Shown one piece after another: positions 36,961 through 46,724 of a DNA stretch of 64,000 bases (its first letter is position 1; each line of letters starts with the position of its first letter). Source of the stretch: Sclerodactyla briareus (taxonomy: Eukaryota > Echinodermata > Holothuroidea > Dendrochirotida > Sclerodactylidae); assembly GCA_026419785.1 (NCBI GenBank), contig JAODTK010000965.1:372001-436000 (forward strand), read 5' to 3'. The translations under genes and the position numbers were made by a program. Under the pieces are notes generated by a model. It saw only the letters and a program-made list of their open reading frames with translations, had not been told where the DNA came from and did not search any database.

Positions 36961-37164
36961 TAACATCCATTGTAAACGATGAACTCCAGGATTTCAACAA
37001 ACCAGGCATCCCCAAATATATTAATACCCCCATAATATTTCATGTTAGAATCGATTCCAGCTGTGGGGTTGGAATTTCAGCTAGGAAACAGTTTGCAAGT
37101 AACACCTTCAAGCGAAATCTGGAGGTCCAACGATCTAATATTCCTAAACGTCTTTGTTATGCAG

Positions 37165-37228
37165 TCTGCACCATCAATTGTCCGACGGGTGGTCCAGACT
37201 TAGTCATCGACCATTCCGTTATATTACG
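37165..37228 (+). CDS. Candidate internal exon 1 of an unknown gene
   Basis: 64 bp bounded by a strong acceptor (CTTTGTTATGCAG, preceded by a CT-rich stretch) and a consensus donor (ACG/GTAAGT). One open phase reads CTINCPTGGPDLVIDHSVIL; a second phase is also open and the third has a stop. No domain is identified. It lies near other splice-bounded segments on the same strand, which is why I list it. The phase does not join directly to the next segment, so an exon is missing, an indel is present, or the model is wrong. Confidence 0.35.
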
Positions 37229-37291
37229 GTAAGTTAAACAAACCTCCATATTAACGTCATTGCCCGACCTTATACACGCCTGTACAAGGTT

Positions 37292-37311
37292 CCAGGACGC
37301 TAGCGTCCTGG
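37292..37311. repeat. Perfect 20-bp palindrome
   Basis: CCAGGACGCTAGCGTCCTGG is fully self-complementary with no loop. It falls in the presumed intron after 37228. It could bind a dimeric factor or be chance; no further context. Confidence 0.9.
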
Positions 37312-37519
37312 GCCTCCTACGAACAGAAACAAGGAATATTTACATGACACTTTGTACTCCACTTTTTAGTATGTGAAGCCTCGTATCAATCTGTTTTGGA
37401 GTATTTTTCTCTGTCAAAAAGAGCACAAAATCGGACTCAAACATGATGTTTTGGTTGGTATGCACAGTTGCACTGCACTGTTATGTATGTGCTATCCGTA
37501 CTGTGTGCAATTTCTTCAG

Positions 37520-37657
37520 TACACACCGGGCAAGGACTATGATGTGGAGGTGAGTGTAGCGGCTGTAACACAGTCCTGTTCAAGGACTAGTCCAGACTAC
37601 ACATTGGGTCATCATCTACTTTCAAAACATGCATGTGATAGTCCTCACAAGTTGTGT
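37520..37657 (+). CDS. Candidate exon 2, weak fibronectin-III-like motif
   Basis: After an acceptor-like CAATTTCTTCAG the frame reads YTPGKDYDVE and continues VSVAAVTQSC to a stop at about 37658. A consensus donor (GAG/GTGAGT) at 37549/37550 would make it a 30-bp micro-exon; otherwise it is a longer terminal exon. L/Y-TPG-x-x-Y-x-V-x-V is the E-F strand pattern of fibronectin III domains, but ten residues are too few for a firm call. Confidence 0.3.
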
Positions 37658-37832
37658 TAGGGACACTGTATACTGCACCATCATCTTCCTCAGGGCACCA
37701 CGTAATGAGTGGAGTGTGTGTTGGGCATGGAGGCTGCATCAACAACTTTAGAAACAACTTTTTTAAAATTTGTTGGTCATGTCCCTGTTGTGTGGAATTG
37801 CTCTCTATCTTATATGCACATATAATGCACAG

Positions 37833-37928
37833 TAGACCTGTATCCCACCAAATATCCTGATGGAGCATTCTCTCTGACAGTCTTCGACCAAGGCAAAATG
37901 ACGGGATGGCTCTTCAAATTAACTCCAG
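37833..37928 (+). CDS. Candidate exon 3 of an unknown gene
   Basis: 96 bp bounded by a possible acceptor (ATAATGCACAG) and a consensus donor (CCAG/GTAAGAG). Only one phase is open over the full length. It reads 31 residues starting DLYPTKYPDGAFSLTVF and ending KMTGWLFKLTP, with an alternating hydrophobic pattern like a beta-sandwich domain. The other two phases have stops. Best of the exon candidates in this cluster by splice strength and composition. Product unknown; an extracellular beta-sandwich protein is a guess. Confidence 0.4.
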
Positions 37929-38024
37929 GTAAGAGGGTGCACCATTCACAAGAATCTTGTGTTATAAATCGTCTTATATATTGTATGCAATTTATTTTCC
38001 ATTCAGCCTTCATCACATGTCCTG

Positions 38025-38375
38025 CCTAAAGTTCCAGCCACGAAGCTACCTATTATACTGTAGTAATCTAATGTATTGACTGAATGAAAAACAATTGAAA
38101 ATAATATGTATGATGAAACGATAGTAATAGGTCCAAATTCGTAAATTAATGGAATAAGTCCCTTGGGAAACAGCTAAGATACTTTCGTTAGAGCTGGCCA
38201 GCTTTTCTGAAAATTTGAGGATAGATCACCATTTTCTCCAAAATAGAAATGATTGAGTGCTGTGATTCTGACTGAAGTTCATTGTAGATGAGGAACTGAA
38301 CGATGGCATTTATTTTCAATATCAAGTGATGCTTCTTTCCTCGAATATTTCAAAGGCTGAATGGCTCTTCAAAAC
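38025..38375 (+). repeat. R4 repeat, copy 2
   Basis: GTTCCAGCCACGAAGCTACC opens the copy as at 27560. The block 38190-38375 (GGCCAGCTTTTCTG, ATAGATCACCATTTTCTCC, GAGTGCTGTGATTCTGACTGAAG, AATATTTCAAAGGCTGAATGG) aligns with both other R4 copies. If the exon candidates on either side are real, this copy is intronic. Confidence 0.8.
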
Positions 38376-38857
38376 ATTAAAAAAGCGCTATTCCTGGACA
38401 CCTGGGGGATTTTTAAATCCAAAAGTTGGACCTATAAACTTGTTACACTGTGGCGCTACGCTCAGAATCATCCAATGGGCACTGGCAGTGTGCACCTTCT
38501 GTGCCCAACCCCAGATTCCAAAGTGTGGTAACGCCACTGCCACTGACCTGGGCTGGTGATGTGATAGAAAATCTAGAAAAAAGAAAGACTATGAGGTGTC
38601 AGGAAGGGGTTTAGGACTGGGAAACCTGAGAAAAGTCATGTACGGTGGACCCTCCCTACCTACCTGATGAAGTTGAAAAACGAGTAGGCCTATATACTCA
38701 AAATAATACTGAATAAGGCCTCACAAACCAATAGTAATAATATTCCCAATAATTAATTTAGGATGAGTACCAGCAATTAGGAGTCGCAAGCACAGTTGCT
38801 AGATTTTTCAGCAAGGTCCTATGCGCCATTATAAGGCTGCCTTCTCAGTTCAACTGA

Positions 38858-39019
38858 AATCCAGAAAATGTCTCTACATGTCCTGTGCACAACTCCAAGA
38901 TCTCCCGCTTTCAGAATGTCGCGAATAATACTTCCAGCTCTGTTGGCAACCATCACAGTGGCAGAAACAAGTCGTACTACAACGAGGGATTGGAAGCCAT
39001 GGTCAGTTTCTTCTTGTTC
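38858..39019 (+). CDS. Candidate coding segment, 54 codons
   Basis: An open frame after a TGA at 38855, with no ATG start, reading NPENVSTCPVHNSKISRFQN and ending in KSYYNEGLEAMVSFFLF. It has the composition of a polar, Asn/Ser-rich extracellular protein and contains possible N-glycosylation sites (NVS, NNT, NTS, NKS). The donor at ATG/GTCAGT is weak. Overlapping frames on + (38868-39200) and - (38819-39043) make the call uncertain. Confidence 0.25.
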
Positions 39020-39054
39020 TGAAAACGGGAAAAAAGGAACCAAAGATCCATTTT

Positions 39055-39258
39055 TTGGTAACCTCCCACAAAATCACCCCAAAGCTGGCAAGAGCACCAG
39101 AGCCAGAGTTAGACAAGGCTTCAGCCGACTTCGATCTACGAGACCCAACCGCGCGTATAACGGTCCAGCCATGGGACGATATATGTTACCACCAATATAA
39201 CGATAATGTAGGCTGCATTGTCAACTTGTATAGTACACTGCCTGCGTACGTAAATTGA
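39055..39258 (+). CDS. Candidate coding segment, 67 codons
   Basis: The frame opens at TTG and ends at TGA. After a possible acceptor at ACCCCAAAG (39105) it reads LARAPEPELDKASADFDLRD followed by PTARITVQPWDDICYHQY. The amino-acid composition is protein-like. A second + frame overlaps. Possibly a terminal exon of the same gene as 37165-37928. No domain recognised. Confidence 0.25.
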   Translation: MVTSHKITPKLARAPEPELDKASADFDLRDPTARITVQPWDDICYHQYNDNVGCIVNLYSTLPAYVN

Positions 39259-39759
39259 ACAGCTGACCTGAGGATGGGGCCTGACCTATAGCCGTTGTTA
39301 TAGCGACAAAGTAAGTCCCGTTTTCGCATTCATCAATTAACGCTGAGACGTCAAGTGGGAAGTTCCTTAGAGCGTACCATATTTTGATGAATCGGGAAAT
39401 TTCAATACGAATGCAAGAATTGTCAATATATTAACCATTAACACACGCGTCTTTCTGTATTCTACCATGAATCTATAATTTCTAATATAGCGTCCATTAT
39501 ATGTTAACGAAAAGATTTTTACAAACATGATAACTATAACACTGAAGACATTTATCCACAATAGGTTTGCCTCTTCTCCCATGCAATGGGAACAACCCAT
39601 CACCATAGCAGCAGAGCGAGCTGGCCTTTATTCACTACGAGCTTCAATGCATGCGACATACATGGATATGTTTGCATATCTGCCACGCACCGCGGACACA
39701 TACGTTCTCAGTAGTCCCTAGTCCCTGCTTCCACCATGTTTACTGTTGTTAGTACATAG

Positions 39760-39912
39760 GCCCCGGTCCCTAAATGGGTTCGAAAACCTTCACATAAATC
39801 AGCTCCAAAAATACATGTCCCAAGATAATGAAACTACTGCCGTGATACCGGAGCTGAAACTAGGAGTCAGAAATGAACAGCTGTCAGAGGAAGGGCGTAG
39901 GTCCTTGCTACA
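39760..39912 (+). CDS. Candidate exon, 51 codons, helical
   Basis: Between an acceptor-like TTGTTAGTACATAG and the consensus donor CTACA/GTGAGT the single open phase reads PRSLNGFENLHINQLQKYMS and ends LKLGVRNEQLSEEGRRSLLQ. It is charged, Leu/Gln-rich and likely alpha-helical; an internal ATG (MSQDNETTAV...) could serve as a start if this is a first coding exon. Not recognised. The strand and good splice sites agree with the cluster upstream. Confidence 0.35.
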
Positions 39913-39954
39913 GTGAGTCTTGCGCGCATTCTCTAGCTTTTTTTGTTGTTGGCC

Positions 39955-40175
39955 ATAGGGCCTAGCCTAGGCTAGGCCTATTTCACATAGGGCCTAGTTA
40001 TTTTTCACTAACGTACTGTTTGGTGCCTATTAATTAGCCTATTCGAGGCTTTATTGGGTAAATATGAATGAATGATGTAACCTGTGCTAGGGCCTAGGGA
40101 ATTTTAAATAGTGACACCTGACTGCCTACTAATTAATAAAGATTAGGCCCTAGGTAGGCCTAGGCCTACTTAAGT
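39955..40175. repeat. GGCCTAGG-rich stretch with 20-bp palindrome
   Basis: Repeated TAGGGCCTAG, CCTAGGCC and TAGGCCTA words. GGCCTAGCCTAGGCTAGGCC at 39959-39978 is a perfect palindrome. Such CTAGGCC-rich DNA is frequent in echinoderm introns (general impression from known sequence, not a search). Confidence 0.75.
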
Positions 40176-40177
40176 AG

Positions 40178-40560
40178 GTCCCTGTGATCTTTGTGATCAT
40201 CACTTTGTCCATCTTTCATTTCGCAGCACTAGTGAAACACAGTTTACACAGCTCGTTTACATATGCATCTACGTCCCCCCGTACTAATTAATACCAAGGT
40301 AGGCTACTCTTATTATTGTCCCCGGTGGTCTTCGTGATCATCAATTTGTCATCTTTCAGTTCGCACACTAGTGGAAACCATTTTACACAGCATCGTTTAC
40401 ATAGTGCTATCTGACTGCCTACTAAGTAATAACCAAGGTCGGCCTACTCTTATTATGTGTCCCGGTGGGTCTTCGTGCTCATTTTGTCCAATCTTTCGTT
40501 CGCAGCACACCAGTGAAACACAGTTTACACATCATCGTCTACAACTTGGCATATGAACAT
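40178..40560 (+). repeat. ~141-bp tandem repeat, 2.7 copies
   Basis: Units start near 40178, 40318 and 40460. Each has TCCC.GTG.TCTTCGTGATCATC, TTTGTC.ATCTTTC, TTCGCAGCAC, CCAGTGAAACACAGTTTACACA and TCGT.TACA. The first two add the CTACTAA.TAATACCAAGGT and CCTACTCTTATTAT blocks. A fainter unit may precede at about 40090-40177. Confidence 0.85.
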
Positions 40561-41208
40561 CATGTCGGAACTCCACATGAAACTGCAGGGTCCACATGTT
40601 GTTACCCATGACTACTGATGGGCAACATCGGTGCTCCATATTTTGCGCTGAATAAACAGATCTGACAATTTTCATCGAATTTTACGACCCTTTAATAACT
40701 CTTCACAAACAGGTTGAGAATAATTATTAGCACATAATATAGAGAACTATCTCATTACTTTCTGTATAAATACCACTCTCCAATCGTTCACAGCATCACT
40801 GGTGCCGAACATCAATAGTTTCCTTCTCTGCAACACCAGCCATCCTCCATCGACTGCTGGTGAAGGGAGCCCCATTTGAGTATTTGAAACAGAACATCAA
40901 GGTGCAAACTCTCGACATCTACTGTGTTAAGTCTGTGCGTGGTCTTGGGCATCGGGTTCCTTCCTCCGCCCCCCCCCCCATGACATAAATTCATCAAATG
41001 TGCGCGTGTGGTCGACAAAAATGCTGGAGTCACCCCAAAAAAATCTTGGTGGGGGTAGGGCTCGGGGCTGCGAGGTGTATTATCATTTTACTAACAACAC
41101 CAACGAGTGATTTTTCGAAACAAAGAAAAAAAACAGGAAAAACAATTTTATGTTGCTTGAAAATAACTAATTGCATGTTTTGAAAACAATCTTTTTAGAT
41201 CATTAACA

Positions 41209-41290
41209 AGTTCTCTTCTTTACACAAAGAAAAACACAGCTGCTGGACCAGATGGATTCCTGTGGAGGTGACCCATTACACCATCATTAG
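41209..41290 (+). pseudogene. LINE A remnant, 5' visible part
   Basis: In one frame KKNTAAGPDG, then the next frame GIPVEV, matches the reverse transcriptase N-terminal motif (AGPDGIP-x-E) of LINEs. It is cut at 41290 by a hAT element and resumes at 42094. Frameshifted and dead. Confidence 0.8.
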
Positions 41291-42093
41291 CAGTGTTGGA
41301 GGACTCAATTTCCTGTTTCGTTCTCGAGACCGATTTTTGAAGGCTCGATCTCGGACTCGAGAGTCATGACCGCCTCGGCTGCTGGGACTCTCGCGGACTC
41401 AGTCCGATCCAGGTCAAGACCGCTTGGGCAAAATCCTTGGAAAAAATCCTGAAATTTATGAGGAAGAATAATTCAAAATTCTGACATTGATAATCGAAAA
41501 CATGTGCATGTTAACTACCAAATTTGAATTTAGCTAATAGTATGACTAAGCTGACACCTGTTGAAACGTCTGCCTGCAAAGGTGTCACATGTACATCAGA
41601 AGAGAATATGCCGTCACTCGCCTCCGGGCAGACGTGGCAATTGCGACGTTCTTGCGAAAAAGAAAAGAAAAACAAACTTCACGATGTATGCCATGCTGTC
41701 TGGAAAATTATATTAACTCCAATAGTAGAGGTCTACTAGTAGGTGTATAACTGTTTAGGTCAATTATTTTGTTAGTTTTGGCATTGATACATTGCAATTT
41801 ATATGGCCATTACTATGAACTTTCTTATGAGGCGTCCAGCACATGAATAGGAATTAGTGGAAACTTTGATTTGATCTTTGCATTGGGCTGTGGTGCAATA
41901 ATGTCATATACAGGTTTTGTGGAATGCACATCTAACTGGCAATAGTTGCTATTTTGACACTAGGCCTATTCATTTCTGCCAAGTGCCAATTTCAATGGGG
42001 ACTCTAGCTCGGACAAAAGGACTCGGACTTGAACTCGTCTCGGAGTTAGGCCTCTCTTGGACTCTTGTTTGGCTGGACTCTACTCCAACACTG
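41291..42093. mobile_element. Non-autonomous hAT element with perfect 8-bp target duplication
   Basis: Ends are CAGTGTTGGAG at 41291 and its complement CTCCAACACTG ending at 42093. ATCATTAG flanks both sides (41283-41290 and 42094-42101), a perfect 8-bp target-site duplication, which is diagnostic of the hAT superfamily together with the CAGTG-type ends. The 803-bp interior has no transposase. Both ends carry CTCGGACTC/GAGTCCGAG-type words in subterminal position (41340-41420, 42010-42080), possible transposase binding repeats. Removing it rejoins LINE A. Confidence 0.93.
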
Positions 42094-42216
42094 ATCATTA
42101 GCACCACTGCTTGTCAATATCTGAAGAAATAAAGGCATTCCTGCTGCTTTTCACACTCAACAATCCTGTTTTACAAAGAAAAGGGGAAACCATCTGATTG
42201 CGGGAACTATCTTGAA
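42094..42216 (+). pseudogene. LINE A remnant, middle part
   Basis: It continues the reverse transcriptase: a degraded stretch, then FTKKRG/LQRKGKPSDCGNYLEI, matching the LYKKKG-x-P-SDCGNYR-x-I motif of LINE reverse transcriptases. It stops where LINE B is inserted. Confidence 0.8.
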
Positions 42217-42613
42217 ATTCTGATCATCACTCCTGTTTTCGCCAGTCTTCACGGCTGCCCATCCCGAGCGAATAATATACAAAATCGCCCTTCTCACCTT
42301 GCAAAGTCTCTCCTGGCGTGGTCCAACCCTACAATCCTGAACTCCTGTCTGATTACCAGCCTACCCGCTCCTCTCCTTCGTCGTCCCAGCATCTTCTCAG
42401 TCTTCCACAGTCCACTCGAACCCCCCATTATGGCGACCGTCCTTTCATGTTGCGGCTCCTCCTGTCTGGAATGGCTTGCCACTCGCAGTTCGCAGTGCCA
42501 AACAATTGACTCTTCAACGCTTTACTGAATCAATTATCTTTTTGTGTAAAGCCTTGATATTTGAATTAAAGGCCGCTATATAAATCGAAAGTATTATTAT
42601 TATTGTATTATTC
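42217..42613 (+). pseudogene. LINE B, 5'-truncated copy inside LINE A
   Basis: The copy encodes only the C-terminal end of a CR1/L2-style LINE: ITPVFASLHGC (ITPVL-x-LHWLP in the family), a frame with IIYKIAL-type sequence, then YQPTRSSPSSSQHLL, THYGDR and VAAP-x-WNGLP-like words, and LKS-LFF. After it come GCTATATAAAT and a (TAT)n tail at 42590-42606. ATTCTG lies just before the start (42217-42222) and just after the tail (42606-42611) and is a likely target duplication. Beyond it LINE A continues. 5' truncation and a short 3' simple repeat are typical of this LINE class. Confidence 0.85.
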
Positions 42614-43485
42614 TGCTGTTTCCACAGCTATTCTGGCTCGTTCCACTTGTTGCATTAAACATCGACTCAGCCGGTACTGAAAGAATCTTCCCGGGCACAA
42701 TCCAGTTCTTAACCCCTATGCAAACACTGCCATGATTTTCCCGTTTCATAGCTTAGGAAAAGTCGCAAATATACAACCTTGTGGTATCGACCTCACCAAA
42801 GCCTCGAATTTGGTCTCAAGGAACTATGTAAGTCAATAAACAGGGCAAGAGTCTTCCTCAACAATGACAGTCAAACTGACACAAGATGCTAGTGTAGAGA
42901 GACAAGACAAATCTCTTGGTACGCGCCTGATGCATTGGAAGCCAGGACAACATACAGAAGCCACTAAAGGCACAGGTTTCACCAACAATATCTGAGAAGC
43001 ATCCGAGAATCAGCTGGGAGATTCAGAGACCAACATTAGTGTGCTGCAAAAAACCAAAAACAACAAGCATTGAAACTTCATCATCAAAAACTAGCTTGGA
43101 TTGACTGCAGGACTGGAATGTTGTGGATGGGCATGGTAGCAGATGAGCGCCTCCCCAAGCAAATCTTCCCAGCTAGAGTAAAGGAAGGGACACGATAGTG
43201 TGGCAGTTAGCAGAAAAGATTCAATAGACACTCTGAACGCTGAGCATTGAGAAATGCAGAATCAACATTGCCATTGCCAACTGGGAAGCAAATGCATGCA
43301 GAGACCGTATACTGGCTCCTGCCATCATTTGAGAAGGCAGTAGGCAACTTCAGCGACAGGTGTGGCAGACAGCGGCGTGCAGAAGGGATTTATAAAAAGG
43401 AAATGAAGTCAGGAACAGTCAGAGCCCCAGTTGCCATCTGGAACAACCTCTCATGTATGCCACAAAACCTTCAAAGCCTATAGGC
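42614..43485 (+). pseudogene. LINE A remnant, 3' part
   Basis: It resumes with AILAR (42635), passes through a DMIF-like and IDLTKASNLVSRN stretch (42735-42830, reverse transcriptase motif A region), loses the catalytic core, and continues with the C-terminal WTGHVVRM-like region: MGMVADERLPKQIFPARVKE (43125-43190), NIAIANWEANACRDR (43265-43310) and RRAEG-IYKKEMK (43375-43410). Frames change several times. Same general LINE type as 31900-33400 but a different subfamily, judging by SDCGNY versus QVCDNH. Confidence 0.8.
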
Positions 43486-43689
43486 CTCACCTGAAGTTCA
43501 CGGGAACTAATTTACCTGAAGACAATCTCCTCATTCTTGAGACATACTATATTGGGATGATGATCAGTAGATGCAATGAACTGATTAGATTACCAGCATA
43601 AGTTAGACTAAGCTTTCTAATTGCCTATTTATGAGAAATTCAATGGTGGATTTTCATTAACTTTTTGATTGATAAGGCTACCTTCATTC

Positions 43690-44060
43690 TTACACATAGA
43701 TTCAGGGACACTCAGGATTATCCAATGTGTCCGATTTGCACATTTCCTGTCCGAAATGTTCCAAAGTTTATCACATCTATGAAACTTCGTGAGTGCGTCT
43801 CCCCTCATCTCTAAATTTTCAACCTATTTGGGTCCCCTGAGGCATTCAATGTGTTTATTTTAAGTTTGACAGGTTTACATGAAACTATGGAATGTGAGCC
43901 ACTGTTGTCCTATGATATTTAAATTAGAGAATGGGGTTACTGGAGGCACAGATGCTTAGTGCAATCTTATTCTTAGTGAAAATTTTCATTCTTCATCAGT
44001 CTCTAGAACTCACCACCTTACTTCACTGCATTCTCATTACTTGCCCTTTGCTGGCTGGAC
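43690..44060 (+). repeat. R6 degenerate repeat
   Basis: GGGTCACTGG/GGGTTACTGG, ATTCAATGTGT and TTTACATGAAACTATGG words recur as at 46640-46720 and 63330-63830. Unit size is about 120-150 bp where it can be followed. Very eroded. Confidence 0.5.
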
Positions 44061-44064
44061 TCCC

Positions 44065-45050
44065 TAATAGCAGGATATCCACCTAAAATTTTTTCAATTG
44101 TGGAATCTTCCTTATAATGGGCATATAGGTCTGCTTTAATAGTCTCATTACTATACTTAAAGTACAATGGCCACGAAAAAACAACTTTTCATGAATTTGT
44201 TGGGAATGTTATCAAAAGACACAAATGGTTCATTCAAATTGTTTCCCACTCAAAGTCGGTGCGAAAATTGGAGTTCGTCCCTGTACAGAGGGTCACTCGT
44301 GACGTCATGAGGGACCCTCCTGCTAAAATGTGCCACCAACTGTTTGTATCCAACATGCTGCGTCCAAAAGATTGTTGAACTTAGCACGCTCGAAATTAGG
44401 CACTGACTCGAAGAGTACGCTGTTTCAATTGTGCGCGCTTAAATTTAAGCTATGGATAATCTGCCATGAACACCGATGTTAAAAACGCACACTCACACGT
44501 CTGTTTTTCTGAAGCCAGATTTGACGCGACATTTGTTAGCGCGTGGAGTGATAAGAAACACGCTTCCTGCCCTTTGATGCATTTTCTAGAATATTGCATG
44601 GTGCACTGTTTGGCCATGCTATTTATAAACTACTTTGGCCAATAAAATTCGTACACACTCTAAATCGAAAGAATTTTTGGTGGATCACTAATGTAACGTA
44701 CGAGAAACACGATGAATTTTGGAGAGAATCATTCGTAACCAGTTGTACTTTACATATCACGGTATTACACACTTATCATATGAAACAGTCCTCAACTTGA
44801 TATGCAGAGCACTTATGACTTTTCACAGGCTTATGGTTATTTTATTTAGTTCGAGTTTTGGTTCATTTTTCGTTTTACTGGGAATGTTGTGCTTCGGGGT
44901 CGTTTAGGGATTATGTCCTTCTGACACCTTATTCACTAACCTAAACGTTATGACAGATTGCTGCTGGAGTAATAAATTTTCTGCACACTTCAATTGTCCA
45001 TACTCTCTTATTCTCTCTTATCTTTTCCTGTTTTTTTTTTTTTCAAAAAA
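44065..45050. other. No recognisable gene
   Basis: AT-rich; several short + frames (44594-44907) with no motif. It ends in a T-run and pyrimidine tract (45018-45043) followed by AAAAAAAAG, which could be the acceptor for the coding block that follows. Confidence 0.5.
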
Positions 45051-45054
45051 AAGT

Positions 45055-46090
45055 TCGCACGGTGAAGCTGAAGTCTGAAGGTGAACCCATGAGCTGGCTC
45101 AGTGCCGCAGAGCAAACTGCCCTCCGCAAAAGACCCCTTCAAAGACCAACACCCTTAATGATCAGTTGAGAAACCCTGTAGTCCAATAGCTTTCTCAGGA
45201 ATGCAAAGTTTCAGACCAAAGAATGTGCAAGTCATTTCTCTGCGATAAAGTCAGCACAGTCCCTCGGGCCTCAAGAGAGTAAGCGTGCTGGGAGATAATT
45301 GACCTTGTCATCAAGCTAAACTATGCAATCCCACTTCGGTCCCTCTGGGCAGACCTACACTCTGTGGACCTGCCACAGGCCATGGAAAGAAACAAAGGGA
45401 GGGAGGCCGTCGGTGCCCACGCGTGCGATGGCTACCTGGAAGAGCTTCAAGGGGGCCTGGTGGAACCTGAACGGACGGGTGAAACGTGAGGCTGGTATAG
45501 GCTCTAGGTGAGTCTGGGCCACTCCCCTCTTGATCAGTGACTTAGAAGATCCCGACCTAGCGCTGGATAATCTCTCCACTGAGAGTAGACGTCACCTCAT
45601 CAAGGGCCTCGCTAGGTACCTCCACAACATGATCCGGCCCCCACTCCACAAGATACGCATGATATCACTTGCAATACCAACTCTGGTTAGCTCCTGACCG
45701 AATCTCCCGCTGCCAAGGTCCTGATCATCCAGGCCAAATGCTTCCTGATCCTGTCCTATCTCCTCTGTGAGGCACTAATCAACACCCTGCAGGCCACAGC
45801 AAGGCAAATCGGCTCCTGGTCGGTATGCTGGGGTCGCTCAACTACACGAGCCGCAAGACAAAGGTCGGCTTCTCCTCTAGTGAGATCCTGCAGGGACTCT
45901 TGTCAATGGCTCTCATGACCAGAACAAAGTCAAGCTGATGGACAATGGCTGTCTGCCTATCATGATCAGGTGCTGGAGGACGACTGCTCCACCTGGAGAT
46001 AACCTGCTGGCATCTGAAGCCCTCTGGAAGTTGGCGTGTTGTCGATGAGAAGGAACAGATGAATGGAAACGCAGGCTCTCATAGAAGGTG
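45055..46090 (+). pseudogene. Broken Armadillo-type repeat protein fragment
   Basis: Four successive open stretches on one strand read as one protein across frameshifts. The first two are 45283-45486 (DLVIKLNYAIPLRSLWADLH... to GYLEELQGGLVEPERTGE) and 45512-45694 (LLISDLEDPDLALDNLSTES, then HLIKGLARYLHNMIRPPLHK). The third is 45700 to about 45815 (KVLIIQAKCFLILSYLLCEA, NTLQATARQIG). The last, about 45816-46060, shifts once more (VGMLGSLNYTSRKTKVGFSS, SEILQGLLSMAL, DQNKVKLMDNGCLPIMIRC, ASEALWKLAC). N-K-V-K-L-M-D-N-G-C-L-P-I-M-I-R and EALWKLA fit Armadillo helical repeats (x-N-G-x-L-P-x-L-I-x-L, ALW-x-LA). A pyrimidine tract precedes it and AAG/GTGGGT follows at 46089, so it may be one large exon with sequencing errors and not a pseudogene. 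Confidence 0.6.
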
Positions 46091-46299
46091 GGTATTCTGC
46101 TGAGTCCTATGTTTTATAGAAATTAGTTGGTAGCACGTTGATAATGACATGGTGGGTTAACCATTTTTTGTATGCTTGGAGGAGGTGAGGCTGTTACACA
46201 TTGCAGCTGCTGAGTAGATTGGCCTATACCATTCTGTCTGTCGTATTTATTGCATCGGTTATCTCCTGCAACCGTGAGTCTGTGACTCCATTGAAATTT

Positions 46300-46720
46300 T
46301 GTTTTTAGGTGCATGACCGAGTGTTTTCAGCAGCTCCAATTTTCAGGCAAAACGACTTGGCTTAATGAACTCTAATTGAACGATTACCTTAATAATTTCC
46401 AGGATTGGCATGCTAATTATGTTGTCCAATTTTGCATAATTTGAAAGACTTTCAGTTGTTGGATTTCCATGAAAACATGGCTGGATCTGGGTCTCCTCCA
46501 TGTGAATAGTCCCGGTCATGAGGTAAATAATTTAGACTGATTCAGCATAATATGCATTTCTGCAGTTTTTTTTATTTACATGAAAGGTTGTATCTTGTCC
46601 TCTATCTTTAGTTTTGACAATTTTGAGGTGACGCCAGGGTCACTGGATGTCATTATTAAAATGTGTTTAATTAACCTAATTATTCAAATTTTCAAGTTGA
46701 CATAGAAGTTTGTGGAATGG
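46300..46720 (+). repeat. R6-like degenerate repeat
   Basis: TTGCATAATTTGAAAG, TGGATTTCCATGAAAAC, GGGTCACTGGATGTCATT and AATTATTCAAATTTTCAAG resemble R6 units at 63330-63830. No frame. Confidence 0.45.
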
Positions 46721-46724
46721 ATTT

